From contig CAZTCJ010000002.1 in the NCBI GenBank assembly GCA_964612085.1, positions 42,937 through 106,936 on the forward strand: a stretch of DNA of 64,000 nucleotides, written 5' to 3'. Positions 35,572 through 44,178 of the stretch are shown here, piece after piece. The stretch is from CAZTCJ01 sp964612085. GTDB taxonomy: Bacteria > Pseudomonadota > Alphaproteobacteria > JAJFIK01. Positions within the stretch are counted from its first letter, which is position 1; each line of letters begins with the position of its first letter. The notes beneath the pieces were generated by a model. That model had not been told where the DNA came from. It searched no databases and saw nothing but the letters and a program-made list of their open reading frames with translations. Position numbers and translations under genes: made by a program.

Positions 35572-36003
35572 GTGGCAAAGCGGTCTCAGACAGCAGGAAA
35601 AGACGCGGTGGGGGGCTTGCAGACCTTCCCCGCCGGCTGTCTGGTCACATTCGGATCGCTCTGCCTGGCCACGATTGCGCTTGGGCTGCTGGCTCTGGTG
35701 GTTCTCGTCCCCGGCTACAGGGAGAGCCTGACCTATACGCGCGTGCTCGATCTGGTAAACCGGGATCCGGCCGTCCTGCGGGCGCTCGGGGAACCGATCC
35801 GCGAGACGGGTCTTATTTCTTATATCTCCGACGTCAATGCGGGCCGTGGCGGCACGCGCCGTCTTTTATCCGTACGCGTCGCGGGCCCGAAAGGGGAAGC
35901 GACGCTTTTCGCGGAAGGCTTCGAGACCCAAGGCAATGTGCGCCTGGAGACTGTGCGGCTGACGCTGGCCAATGGCCAGCGGCTGCAGCTTCAAGGGCAG
36001 TAG
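35572..36003 (+). CDS. Coa1/Tim21-like membrane protein (putative cytochrome oxidase assembly factor)
   Basis: A 143-residue protein beginning at a GTG, with one membrane helix (LCLATIALGLLALVVLVPGY) and a periplasmic beta-rich domain (EATLFAEGFETQGNVRLETVRL). The layout fits the Coa1 family of cytochrome c oxidase assembly factors, though I infer this from shape and the PVLRALGEP region only. It lies 12 nt after the ECH1-like gene, and the patatin gene is convergent with a 1-nt gap. Confidence 0.55.
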   Translation: MAKRSQTAGKDAVGGLQTFPAGCLVTFGSLCLATIALGLLALVVLVPGYRESLTYTRVLDLVNRDPAVLRALGEPIRETGLISYISDVNAGRGGTRRLLSVRVAGPKGEATLFAEGFETQGNVRLETVRLTLANGQRLQLQGQ

Positions 36004-36004
36004 C

Positions 36005-37786
36005 TCACCACTTCAAAAACGGTGACAGGTCCGTCTTCTCCAAGACCTCGACAGCGTGTTTGTAGCCCCGCTCGACCACCTGATCGAACAGTTTCCAGTC
36101 GCCGACGCCGATGGCATCGAGGGGCGGATCGAACAAGAGGTCGGCGCGGGCCCGCGCTTGGTTCGTCTGCATCTCGCTGTTCACGGTGCCCGCCCGCATC
36201 AGCAGGCTGACGATCCTCGGGCCGCCGCGCACATCGACGCCCAGAATGCCCCAGCCTTTCTCCCGCCATTCCGGATTTTTGTTGGCGCCGAAAGCGTTGT
36301 GGTCTTCCACATCCACCCCGATCACGGGCCCGCGCCCGCGTTCTGCCATCAGCGTGACGGGGAAATTGTTCATCACCGCGCCGTCCACCAAAACATCGCC
36401 GTCGCACACCACCGGCGCGATCACGCCCGGTATGGCGACGCTGGCGCGCAAGGACCGCCAGATCACGCCGTCCCGGTGGATCGCCTGACGGCCGCGCGTC
36501 AGATTGGCGGACACGCAGAAATAATTGAGCCACAGATCCTCGATCCGGCGCTCGCCGAAATGCTCGCGCAGAAGACGCGAGATCTTCCGCCCCTTGACGA
36601 AACCGGTCAGCGGCAAGGCGTAGTCGCTCAAGGGATTGGTGGCGACAAAGCTTTTGTGGATGCGCTCTTGCAACTCATCCACCGGCCAGCCACTGGCCAC
36701 GCCCGCCCCGATAATGCCGCCAATGCTGGTGCCGCCGATCATGTCGATGGGCAGGCGGGCTTCCCGCAGCGCCCGAAGCACGCCCAGATGGGCGAAGCCG
36801 CGCGCGCCGCCGCCCGCCATGACAAGCCCGATGGCCTGGCCCATCAAATGGCGGGCCAGCCGCCCGAACCCGGTTATGTCGTTCTCCCGCAGATTATGAT
36901 GGAAATCCGGACGGAACCGTTTCAGCCACAAATCCGCACCTTGAGCATAGCGTGCCGTCTGCGGATGAATGAGCACCAGCTCGACGAAGCGGCGCGGGCC
37001 CTGCAGGACCAGTTCGGCCATGGGCGACAGGGCCGTTCCGTCGGCGTCCGCCCGCGCGACGAGCAGAACCCGGTCCGCCTGGCGCAGGCAGAGACGGCTC
37101 CAGGCTTCCGGTTTGCCGTCGCTCAGATAGATGATGTGATCGTGATCGGCTTCGATTGTGTGCAGCCATTCGCTCGATTGCTCGCCGCACCGGGTATCGA
37201 GCAGCATGGCCTTGCAGTTATGGGCGATCAGGCTGTTGACCAGCCATTCGCCCATGGCCCGGCAGGGCACGCCCGTGGACACAGGGATGATGGCGATCGT
37301 CTTCGGCACAATGGAGCGTTGGGCCTCATTATGACGCCCCCGGATCGACGCGCGCAAGCGCTGGGCCAGAACCCTGGCCAGGTTCTCCATGACCACCGGA
37401 TGCCGGTCCACGATTTTGTGGAAGCTGTCCTTGGTGATCTGCAGGATTTCCGTATCCCGCAGGGCGATCAGCGTGGCCGGTCTCGATTCGCCCGAAAGCA
37501 GGCCCATTTCGCCGACCGTCTGCCCGGGAACGAATTGACCGGCCATATAGTCTTCGCCGGTGCTGTCGGGCAGCAGCATGCCGAGGCTGCCCGCCGTGAC
37601 GATGTAAAGGCTGTCGCCCGGATCGCCGCGCTCCATCAGGGTCCGGCCGCCGGGCAGGCTGAACCATTCGAATTCATTGAAGAAGCGGCGCAACTGGCCG
37701 GGCGGCACGCCGTCGAACAAGGGCAGTTTGGGGATCAGGTCCCCGATCCGCTCAAGCCCTGTTTCGCTCGTGCCCCATAATCCCAT
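36005..37786 (-). CDS. cyclic-nucleotide-binding patatin-like phospholipase (RssA/NTE-like)
   Basis: A 593-residue protein. The N-terminal 150 residues form a cNMP-binding domain (FNEFEWFSLPGGRTLMERGD, VGEMGLLSGESRPATLIAL). A Ras-like-looking middle region follows, then a patatin domain with oxyanion loop GLVMAGGGARGFAHLG near 315, nucleophile GGTSIGG (Ser near 345) and catalytic Asp in DGAVMNNF near 460. The family hydrolyses phospholipids or lysophospholipids, often at the membrane. The gene is on the minus strand, followed (in minus order) by nothing functionally linked that I can see. Confidence 0.88.
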   Translation of the reverse strand: MGLWGTSETGLERIGDLIPKLPLFDGVPPGQLRRFFNEFEWFSLPGGRTLMERGDPGDSLYIVTAGSLGMLLPDSTGEDYMAGQFVPGQTVGEMGLLSGESRPATLIALRDTEILQITKDSFHKIVDRHPVVMENLARVLAQRLRASIRGRHNEAQRSIVPKTIAIIPVSTGVPCRAMGEWLVNSLIAHNCKAMLLDTRCGEQSSEWLHTIEADHDHIIYLSDGKPEAWSRLCLRQADRVLLVARADADGTALSPMAELVLQGPRRFVELVLIHPQTARYAQGADLWLKRFRPDFHHNLRENDITGFGRLARHLMGQAIGLVMAGGGARGFAHLGVLRALREARLPIDMIGGTSIGGIIGAGVASGWPVDELQERIHKSFVATNPLSDYALPLTGFVKGRKISRLLREHFGERRIEDLWLNYFCVSANLTRGRQAIHRDGVIWRSLRASVAIPGVIAPVVCDGDVLVDGAVMNNFPVTLMAERGRGPVIGVDVEDHNAFGANKNPEWREKGWGILGVDVRGGPRIVSLLMRAGTVNSEMQTNQARARADLLFDPPLDAIGVGDWKLFDQVVERGYKHAVEVLEKTDLSPFLKW

Positions 37787-37798
37787 CGCGTCTGCCGT

Positions 37799-38236
37799 TT
37801 AGTCCGCTTTTTGTGGAAGCACCTTCCAGATGCCGGTCGCGCTCATCAGTATGCGGTTATTGCCGCCCGAGCCCACCACATAAAGATCGCCCGCCACGAA
37901 GACGATGGAGCGCGTGCGCCGGGTGATCCGCGCCCGGCCTTCGACGATCTCGCCATGGACGGCGGGGCCGACGAAATCGCAATTGAGGGAAACGCTCGTG
38001 CTGTCGGCGCCGTCCAGCGCCTGCGCGACCGTCGCGCCCAGGACGATCTCGGCCAGGCTCATGAGCACACCGCCATGGACCGATCCCTTGGGGCCCAGAT
38101 GCCGCTCATCGAGGATGAGGCGGAAGAGATCGCCGTCCGGATCGCCCGGCAGGGCCGCGCGCCGGACGACTGGGCCGATCGTGCCGACCAGCCCGGGCTC
38201 TTCGTGGGGGGAAAACCCTGCGGGATCCGTCTGCAC
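37799..38236 (-). CDS. PaaI-family acyl-CoA thioesterase
   Basis: A 145-residue single-hotdog protein. The signature HGGVLMSLAEIVLGATVA around residue 55 matches the PaaI/YdiI thioesterase group, with the strand SVSLNCDFVGPAVHGEIVEGRARI following. It hydrolyses aryl- or acyl-CoA thioesters. It lies 12 nt after the dehalogenase gene and 12 nt before the patatin gene, so the three may form one minus-strand unit. Confidence 0.82.
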   Translation of the reverse strand: MQTDPAGFSPHEEPGLVGTIGPVVRRAALPGDPDGDLFRLILDERHLGPKGSVHGGVLMSLAEIVLGATVAQALDGADSTSVSLNCDFVGPAVHGEIVEGRARITRRTRSIVFVAGDLYVVGSGGNNRILMSATGIWKVLPQKAD

Positions 38237-38248
38237 CGGACCGTCTCC

Positions 38249-39148
38249 TTACAGACCGAAGGCCTTGATGGCCGCATGGGCGATGCCTTCCCCATGCTCC
38301 TGGACGAAGTGGCCGCCCTCGGGCACCTCCATCATGGGCGGAGCGTTGCGGATGAAGCTGCGGGTGTACTCCATCACGTCCTTGCCCAGCACCGGGTCCT
38401 GCAGGCCGACAGCGATGAAGCTTTGGCCGGACCATTGCTCTTGCAGGAAGGCCATGGCCTTTTTCGAGGTTTCAACGCCGTCCATGTCGGGCGCGACCAT
38501 CACCAGTTCGGGGAAGCGGCGCACGCCCCCCTTATAGCGTTGATCCGGGAAGGGAGCGTCATAGGCTTCCGCTTCACGCGCGTCGAGACCGTCAATGGCG
38601 CGGGCCATCAGCTCACCGACATTCAGATCGGGGTTCTCCCGCACGAACGCCTTCCAGGCGTTGAAGCCTTCGCCGGGGCTCTGGCCGGTGGCAAGTGTCG
38701 TGTTCATGACGATCATCCGGGTAAAGCGGTCCGGGTATGCCATGGGCAGGGTGAGGCCGATCAGCCCACCCCAGTCCTGGCAGACCAGACAGACATGTTT
38801 CAGATCGAGCCGCTCGATAAAGCGCATCAGCGCGTTGCGGTGGAAGTCGAAGGTGTAGATCGCATCGTCCACCGGCTTGTCGGACCGGCCGAAGCCGAAA
38901 AAGTCCGGCGCCACCACCCGCGCGCCCGTCGCCAGGAAGGGCACCATCATCTTGCGGTAGAGATAAGCCCAGCTCGGCTCCCCGTGGAGGCAGAGGAACG
39001 TGGTGTGGGCGTCCTTCGGGCCCGCATCCACATAATGGAGCCGCAGGCCGTCATAGCCCGGCAGGTCCGCCATGTAGGACGGCTTGTAACCCCAGTGGGG
39101 CAGGTTCGCGAAACGCTCATCCGGCGTGCGCAGGGCGTCGATGGTCAT
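38249..39148 (-). CDS. haloalkane dehalogenase, DhlA (HLD-I) type
   Basis: 299 residues from ATG 39148, after GGAGGAGG. The full catalytic set is visible: oxyanion HGEPSW (57-60), nucleophile Asp125 with Trp126 (VCQDWGG), cap Trp165 in FNAWKAF, Asp251 (VGLQDPVLG) and His280 (EGGHFVQEHGE). This is close to the pattern of Xanthobacter DhlA, and unlike epoxide hydrolases, which have a different nucleophile context. It would hydrolyse haloalkanes to alcohols. It is cotranscribed with a PaaI thioesterase. Physiological substrate unknown; some homologs lack dehalogenase activity. Confidence 0.85.
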   Translation of the reverse strand: MTIDALRTPDERFANLPHWGYKPSYMADLPGYDGLRLHYVDAGPKDAHTTFLCLHGEPSWAYLYRKMMVPFLATGARVVAPDFFGFGRSDKPVDDAIYTFDFHRNALMRFIERLDLKHVCLVCQDWGGLIGLTLPMAYPDRFTRMIVMNTTLATGQSPGEGFNAWKAFVRENPDLNVGELMARAIDGLDAREAEAYDAPFPDQRYKGGVRRFPELVMVAPDMDGVETSKKAMAFLQEQWSGQSFIAVGLQDPVLGKDVMEYTRSFIRNAPPMMEVPEGGHFVQEHGEGIAHAAIKAFGL

Positions 39149-39212
39149 AAGCGGCCTCCTCCAGACATGGCTTTCTGCAGACACAATGCCGGGAGCAGGG
39201 CCCATACGGCAA

Positions 39213-39239
39213 GGGGCGGCCTGTCCGGCAGACCGCCCC
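39213..39239 (-). terminator. hairpin downstream of the esterase gene
   Basis: Arms GGGGCGG (39213-39219) and CCGCCCC (39233-39239) enclose a 13-nt loop, 18 nt past the esterase stop on the minus strand. No run of T follows, so if it acts it is a weak or factor-assisted terminator. Confidence 0.4.
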
Positions 39240-39256
39240 TCGCGTTTTCGCTTCGA

Positions 39257-40747
39257 TTATTTCGAATAGGCGCTGTCAGGCCCCGGCTCGCCCATCCGGA
39301 CCTCCGTGGCGCGGCGGTCGACCTCGATCGCACCCAGTTTCACGATCAAGTGAAGCGTACCGCCCCAGGGCGTCACGCAGGCCCGGGTGCCGATGGCGTC
39401 ATTCTTGTAATAGGTGCAGTCGTGGCCGGCGAAGGAGCCGGTCTTGCCTGTCGGCATGCCGCCGACGCTGGCCATGATGACGGCGCCGGCCTCATCCGCC
39501 GGTTTGTTTTTCATCTGACGGATGACCCGGTTATAGGCGGGGGCCCGCGCCGAGCTTTTCTTCCCGTTGATGTCGTTGATCGTGGTGACCCGTCCGCGGT
39601 CGAAGATTTTCCGCTCGCGCTTGGGCAGTTTGGCCGCCCCAAGCTTGACCGTCGTATCGTAGACCTCGACACGGGCGCGGCCCCATTGGCGGGCATGTTC
39701 CGTCACCGTGCCGAATTCGGTTCCTGTCTGCTTACTGACGATCGTGAAAGCCTCGCGGCCGTAGAACCGGTCGCCGGAGGGTTTGGACGTATCCGAAGGC
39801 TTCGGCTTGTTGGATGCCATCGGAGCGGCGGGCGCACCGGATTGCGGGCGGGGTTGGGCGGTCTTGAAAAAGGCCCACATCTCGTCGGCGTGATTGAAGT
39901 CCTTGCACTGCCAGCTACCGAACATGACATGGCTGCCGCCCGTCACCCGGACGAGAACCGTCTTGGCGCCTTTCGCGGTATTTTCCCAGACCCGCATTTC
40001 GTTGCCGCAACTGCGCCGGCCGTTCGGGTTCCCAAGAGCCGATGTTTTCGGGGAGGCGTTCGACAGGCCGTTCGCGCGGTTGATGAGAGCGATGATGTCC
40101 TCGACCGGCAGCAGGTCGTCCGGCCGCTGATCGCCCCGTTTGCCGTCATAGGGCATGAAGGGGTCCTTATCGCCGATCATCATCACCCAGGTCATGGGCT
40201 GCTTCAGGTCGAAGCTTTGGGAGATGTTGCGGAACATGCTGGTGATGACCGTGCCGGCCCCCGCGAAGGCATAGCGCGAGCGCGGAACATACCACTGGGT
40301 CATGAAGCCGCCGCGCGAGGCGCCCGTGACGAACAGGCGGCTCGTGTCCACCGGATAGTTCGCGATAACCTCCGTCAACGCCGCATCCAGAAACCCGGCA
40401 TCGTCGTGATCGGGCCGGACGCGCACATTGGCCGTCGGCGCGCCGCCGATGGCCCAGGAGCCGTCGATCGCCGTCGGATAGACGGCGATAAACGCGCCGC
40501 CATCGATGAATTTCTTGAAGCCGTAGCTGTCGCGAAGATCGCCGCCGCTCTTCGCGCCGCCGCCGTGCAGCACCAGCACGAGGGGCAGCGTGTTTCCGGC
40601 CGGCAGTTGATCGGGCGTGTGGACGAAATACTCCCGAGTCTTGCCCTCCCAGGTGAGGGTCTTGCGGACTTGTTTGTCCGCGAAGGCGGGGCTGAGGCTG
40701 AACGCGAAGATGAAACAGGACAGAATGGCATTCCGGAGCATGTGCAT
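39257..40747 (-). CDS. secreted esterase/PHB-depolymerase-like (CE1/LpqC group)
   Basis: 496 residues from ATG 40747, after AGAGGGA, with a signal peptide (LRNAILSCFIFAFSLSPAFA). An alpha/beta-hydrolase domain spans residues 25-320: LVLHGGGAKSGGDLRDSYGF, the nucleophile TGASRGGFMTQW near 175, and the catalytic His in VRVTGGSHVMFGSW near 300. A C-terminal domain of about 170 residues (residues 330-496) is beta-rich and has no family I know. Members act on polyhydroxybutyrate, feruloyl or other esters outside the cell. The added C-terminal region is unusual. Confidence 0.75.
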   Translation of the reverse strand: MHMLRNAILSCFIFAFSLSPAFADKQVRKTLTWEGKTREYFVHTPDQLPAGNTLPLVLVLHGGGAKSGGDLRDSYGFKKFIDGGAFIAVYPTAIDGSWAIGGAPTANVRVRPDHDDAGFLDAALTEVIANYPVDTSRLFVTGASRGGFMTQWYVPRSRYAFAGAGTVITSMFRNISQSFDLKQPMTWVMMIGDKDPFMPYDGKRGDQRPDDLLPVEDIIALINRANGLSNASPKTSALGNPNGRRSCGNEMRVWENTAKGAKTVLVRVTGGSHVMFGSWQCKDFNHADEMWAFFKTAQPRPQSGAPAAPMASNKPKPSDTSKPSGDRFYGREAFTIVSKQTGTEFGTVTEHARQWGRARVEVYDTTVKLGAAKLPKRERKIFDRGRVTTINDINGKKSSARAPAYNRVIRQMKNKPADEAGAVIMASVGGMPTGKTGSFAGHDCTYYKNDAIGTRACVTPWGGTLHLIVKLGAIEVDRRATEVRMGEPGPDSAYSK

Positions 40748-40966
40748 AATGATTATCCCTCTGCGGCGGTTACCCGGAGACGAGACCATACATATGCGCG
40801 CATGGCGTTCAAGCCAGCAGCGACCTATACCGTGCCGACAGGATTGGGCCGGATGAACAGTTTGCCCGCGGTTCTAGAATAGTAGTGCGGTTGTGCGCCT
40901 CACGCTAACGCCGCCAAAATGCTCTGGAGGGTGATGAACCTAAGCTCCCGGTGTCACGGGGCCGCA

Positions 40967-40993
40967 AGGGTCATGCCTTAGGATCCTGACCCT
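40967..40993 (-). other. inverted repeat overlapping a stop codon
   Basis: AGGGTCA (40967-40973) and TGACCCT (40987-40993) are perfect 7-bp arms. The right arm overlaps the stop codon of the OmpA-like barrel gene at 40992. No T-run follows on either strand. A CCTAAG/CTTAGG pair also lies nearby (about 40939-40982). It could be a weak bidirectional terminator or an mRNA end structure. Confidence 0.35.
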
Positions 40994-41603
40994 AGAACGG
41001 CAACCGCGCGCCTGCCTGAATCAGATGCACCTTGGTGTCCACCTCGATGCCTTCGATGGAGGCGTCGTCGGTCTGGAGATAGCGGTATTGGGCGGAGAAG
41101 GTCATGCGGCCGTCGAAACTGTAGTCGAGGCCTGCGATCGCATTCCAGGCGAAGACGATGTCGTCTTCATCGAGCACATTGGAATCGATTTCGACCCGCG
41201 CGCCGCCCGCGCCCACGCCGATATGGGGTTCGAGCGCCGTGCCGGTCTCCAGGTCGAAATAGGCGTTGCCCATGAGCGTGTAGTTGGAGACCGTGCCGTC
41301 GATGCCGAGCGGGCCGACGCCGTTCAGCGTCACCGTGGTCTCGTCGATATCGGCCTGATTGTAGCCGCCTTCGATCTCGAAGCGGAACGGACCGTTCATT
41401 TCATAGCCGACCATGCCGCTCACGGCGAAGCCCGTGTTCAGGTCCAGGTCTTCGCCGTCGATGCGCACATCGAAAAAGGCGAGGCCGCCTTCGGCGCCGC
41501 CGTAAAACCCGGAGTCCTGATCGTAGAAATCGCCTTGAGCCAGGGCCGGTCCGGCCAGGGCCATCAAAAGCGCGCCGATGGCGCCCGATACTTTGTTGTT
41601 CAT
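40992..41603 (-). CDS. OmpA-like/porin-family outer-membrane beta-barrel
   Basis: 203 residues from ATG 41603, which follows TTGAGGATCGGA. It has a signal peptide (NNKVSGAIGALLMALAGPALAQG) and then alternating strands (YGGAEGGLAFFDVRI, RFEIEGGYNQADI, GLDYSFDGRMTFSAQYRY), ending in LPF. This fits the Omp25/porin-like family of small 8-stranded barrels. The in-frame start at 41717 adds a polar leader with no site. It is divergent from an acyl-CoA dehydrogenase, sharing a 195-nt control region. Confidence 0.75.
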   Translation of the reverse strand: MNNKVSGAIGALLMALAGPALAQGDFYDQDSGFYGGAEGGLAFFDVRIDGEDLDLNTGFAVSGMVGYEMNGPFRFEIEGGYNQADIDETTVTLNGVGPLGIDGTVSNYTLMGNAYFDLETGTALEPHIGVGAGGARVEIDSNVLDEDDIVFAWNAIAGLDYSFDGRMTFSAQYRYLQTDDASIEGIEVDTKVHLIQAGARLPF

Positions 41604-41798
41604 TCCGATCCTCAAGATCCAACCAACGCGGCCCTCCGTCCGGCCAAACCCGGGGAAAGAGGATCTGCTGACGAGCACCATACACCATCCGCAAGCGCTT
41701 GCACGGCTCATATGCATTCACGACCGCGCTTCCGTTCCAGGCTAGTTTATACTGCCGAACAAAGAGCCAAAGGACGCAAAGGGAGGAGGGCACGGCCC

Positions 41799-43061
41799 AT
41801 GGATTTCGACATTCCCCAGTGGATTACCGACAAGATCGCCGCCATCGACGCCTTCATCGAGGCCGAGATCAAGCCGCTGGAAAACGAGAACGACAATATC
41901 CGCTTCTTCGACCACCGGCGCGAGCATGCGCGCACCGATTGGGACAAGGGCGGCATGCCCCGCGAGGACTGGGAAGAGCTGCTCAAGGAGATGCGCCGGC
42001 GGGCGGACAAGGCGGGCTTCCTGCGCCTTGCCTTGCCGAAGGAATATGGTGGCGAGGATATCGGCAATCTGGCCATGGCGGTGATCCGGGAGCATCTGGC
42101 CCATAAGGGGCTCGGCCTGCATAACGATTTACAGAATGAAAGCTCCGTCGTCGGAAATATGCCCCAAGTGTTGATGTTCCGGGATTTCGGCACGCCGGAA
42201 CAAAAGGCCGAGTTCATTCCGGGCATGCTGAACGGCACCCACCGCATCGCCTTCGGCTTGACCGAGCCGGATCATGGCTCCGACGCCACCTGGATGGAGA
42301 CCCGCGCGGTGCGCGACGGCAATGGCTGGCGCATTTCGGGCGAGAAGATGTGGAACACCGGGCTCCACGTGGCCAATTGGGACATGATCTTCGCGCGCAC
42401 CAGCGGCAAGGACGGGGAGGCGCTCGGCATCACCTGTTTCCTGGTGCCGACGGATGCGGATGGCTTCCATACGGAGGAATTCCTGTGGACCTTCAACATG
42501 CCCACCGATCATGCGCGGGTGCGGCTCGACCATGTCTGGGTGCCGGATATGGCGGTGTTCGGCGAGGTGGACCGGGGCCTGGCGCTGGCTCAGCATTTCG
42601 TCCATGAGAACCGCATCCGCCAGGCGGCCTCAAGCCTGGGCGCGGCGCAGTTCTGTATCGACGAGGCGGTGGATTATGCCCGCGCCCGCAAACCCTTCGG
42701 CAAGCCCCTGGCGGCCAATCAGGGCATTCAGTTCCCGCTCGTCGAACTCCATTCGGAAGCGGAAATGCTCCGCCAACTGATCCGCAAGACCGCCTGGGAG
42801 ATGGACCGCATGGACCAGCGCCAGGTGGCGATCCAGATTTCCGACAAGGTGGCCATGTGTAATTACCGGGCGAACCGCCTGTGCTGCGACGCCGCTGACC
42901 GGGCCATGCAGGTCCATGGCGGCATGGGCTATTCCCGGCACAAACCGTTCGAGCACATCTACCGCCATCACCGGCGCTACCGGATCACGGAAGGGGCGGA
43001 GGAAATCCAGATGCGCAAAGTGGCGGGCCACCTGTTCGGCTTTATCGGCAAGAATGTATGA
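41799..43061 (+). CDS. acyl-CoA dehydrogenase, ACAD10/11-like
   Basis: 420 residues from ATG 41799, after GGGAGGAGGG; the longer frame from 41025 is a shadow. FAD motifs are FGLTEPDHGSDATWM and KMWNTGLHVANWD. The C-terminal loop is RYRITEGAEEIQMRKVAGHLFG, with Glu-Glu in the catalytic loop, as in the ACAD10/11 group. Mammalian members act on hydroxylated or branched acyl-CoA; here the substrate is unknown. It overlaps the next gene by 8 nt. Confidence 0.88.
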   Translation: MDFDIPQWITDKIAAIDAFIEAEIKPLENENDNIRFFDHRREHARTDWDKGGMPREDWEELLKEMRRRADKAGFLRLALPKEYGGEDIGNLAMAVIREHLAHKGLGLHNDLQNESSVVGNMPQVLMFRDFGTPEQKAEFIPGMLNGTHRIAFGLTEPDHGSDATWMETRAVRDGNGWRISGEKMWNTGLHVANWDMIFARTSGKDGEALGITCFLVPTDADGFHTEEFLWTFNMPTDHARVRLDHVWVPDMAVFGEVDRGLALAQHFVHENRIRQAASSLGAAQFCIDEAVDYARARKPFGKPLAANQGIQFPLVELHSEAEMLRQLIRKTAWEMDRMDQRQVAIQISDKVAMCNYRANRLCCDAADRAMQVHGGMGYSRHKPFEHIYRHHRRYRITEGAEEIQMRKVAGHLFGFIGKNV

Positions 43062-44178
43062 CGTCGCGGTCATCGGGCTGGGCATCATCGGCAGTGCCGT
43101 GCTGGACTATCTGGCGCGGCGGGGCGTGTCCGTCATCGGCATCGATCAGTATGCGCCGCCCCACACCTTCGGCAGTTCCCACGGACAGACGCGGGCCTTG
43201 CGCCTGTCTTATGTGGAAGGCGCAATGTATGTGCCCATGATGAAGCGCGCGATCGCGCTGTGGCGCGCGCTTGAGGCCCGTACGGATCAAAAGCTCTTCT
43301 TTCAGACCGGCATCCGCTATGGGGGAGCCCCGGATCGTCCGTTGATCACGGGATTGCTCGCCTCCTCCCGCATTCATGCCCTTGATGTCAGCGCGGAAGA
43401 GACCGGCACCCTTGCGGGGCGCAGCGGCTGGGAGATCCGGCTGCCTCCGGACTATGTCTCCATGTATGAGCGGGACAGCGGGTATCTGCTTGCGGAACCG
43501 AGCCATACGGCCTTTCTGAACGCCGCGCTAGGGCACGGCGCCCAATTGGTCTTGAACCGGCCCATCCAGAGCATCATGCAAGGGACCGGCTACGTTGAAA
43601 TCACCCTGTCCGGACAGGTGATCCAGGCCCGGAGGGTTGTCTGCGCCATGGGTCCTTGGACCGCATCAGTATTGCCTGCACTGGCGCCGTGCCTGGCGCT
43701 TGAGCGGCGGGTCTTGACCTGGTTCCGGGACGAAACCGGCAAGCACACTTTGGAAAACGGCTTTCTGCCCTTCGTTGTCGAGGACCCTGACGGGCGGTGG
43801 TATTATGGCTTTCCGGGCGAAGACAGCCGGGGCGTGAAGATCGGATGCCATCATGGCAGCGACCCGGTGGAGCACCCGGACCGGACGATCAGAACGGTCA
43901 GCGGTGCCGATACGGATCATTTCGACCGGTTCCGGCAAGCCGCCATCCCCAGTCTCGGTCAGAGACTGGGCGCCAAGGTCTGTCTGTACACCAACACGCC
44001 CGACGGCGATTTTATTCTGGATCGCCATCCGGAGGCGCCGGATATCGCCATTGCCGCCGGGTTTTCCGGCCACGGATTCAAATTCGCGCCGCTTATCGGC
44101 GAGATCATGGGGCGGATGGCGTTGGAAGAGGAGCAGGATTTCGATCTGACGCCGTTTGCGTTCAAGCGCTTTTCCTAA
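43054..44178 (+). CDS. sarcosine oxidase/N-methyltryptophan oxidase-like flavoprotein (SolA-like)
   Basis: 374 residues from ATG 43054, overlapping the acyl-CoA dehydrogenase stop by 8 nt. The Rossmann start IGLGIIGSAVLDYLAR is present. The covalent FAD Cys310 lies in AKVCLYTNTPDGDFILDRHP, matching monomeric sarcosine oxidases, and FSGHGFKFAPLIGE closes the FAD site. The enzyme oxidises N-methyl amino acids, giving an imine that hydrolyses to formaldehyde. The coupling to an acyl-CoA dehydrogenase is unusual. Its stop overlaps the convergent GNAT stop in CTAA. Confidence 0.85.
   Translation: MYDVAVIGLGIIGSAVLDYLARRGVSVIGIDQYAPPHTFGSSHGQTRALRLSYVEGAMYVPMMKRAIALWRALEARTDQKLFFQTGIRYGGAPDRPLITGLLASSRIHALDVSAEETGTLAGRSGWEIRLPPDYVSMYERDSGYLLAEPSHTAFLNAALGHGAQLVLNRPIQSIMQGTGYVEITLSGQVIQARRVVCAMGPWTASVLPALAPCLALERRVLTWFRDETGKHTLENGFLPFVVEDPDGRWYYGFPGEDSRGVKIGCHHGSDPVEHPDRTIRTVSGADTDHFDRFRQAAIPSLGQRLGAKVCLYTNTPDGDFILDRHPEAPDIAIAAGFSGHGFKFAPLIGEIMGRMALEEEQDFDLTPFAFKRFS

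Noticed and set aside
41025..43061. 678-residue frame for the ACAD10/11-like gene
   Set aside because: Its first 258 codons lie opposite the OmpA-like gene; ATG 41799 after GGGAGGAGGG matches the family start.
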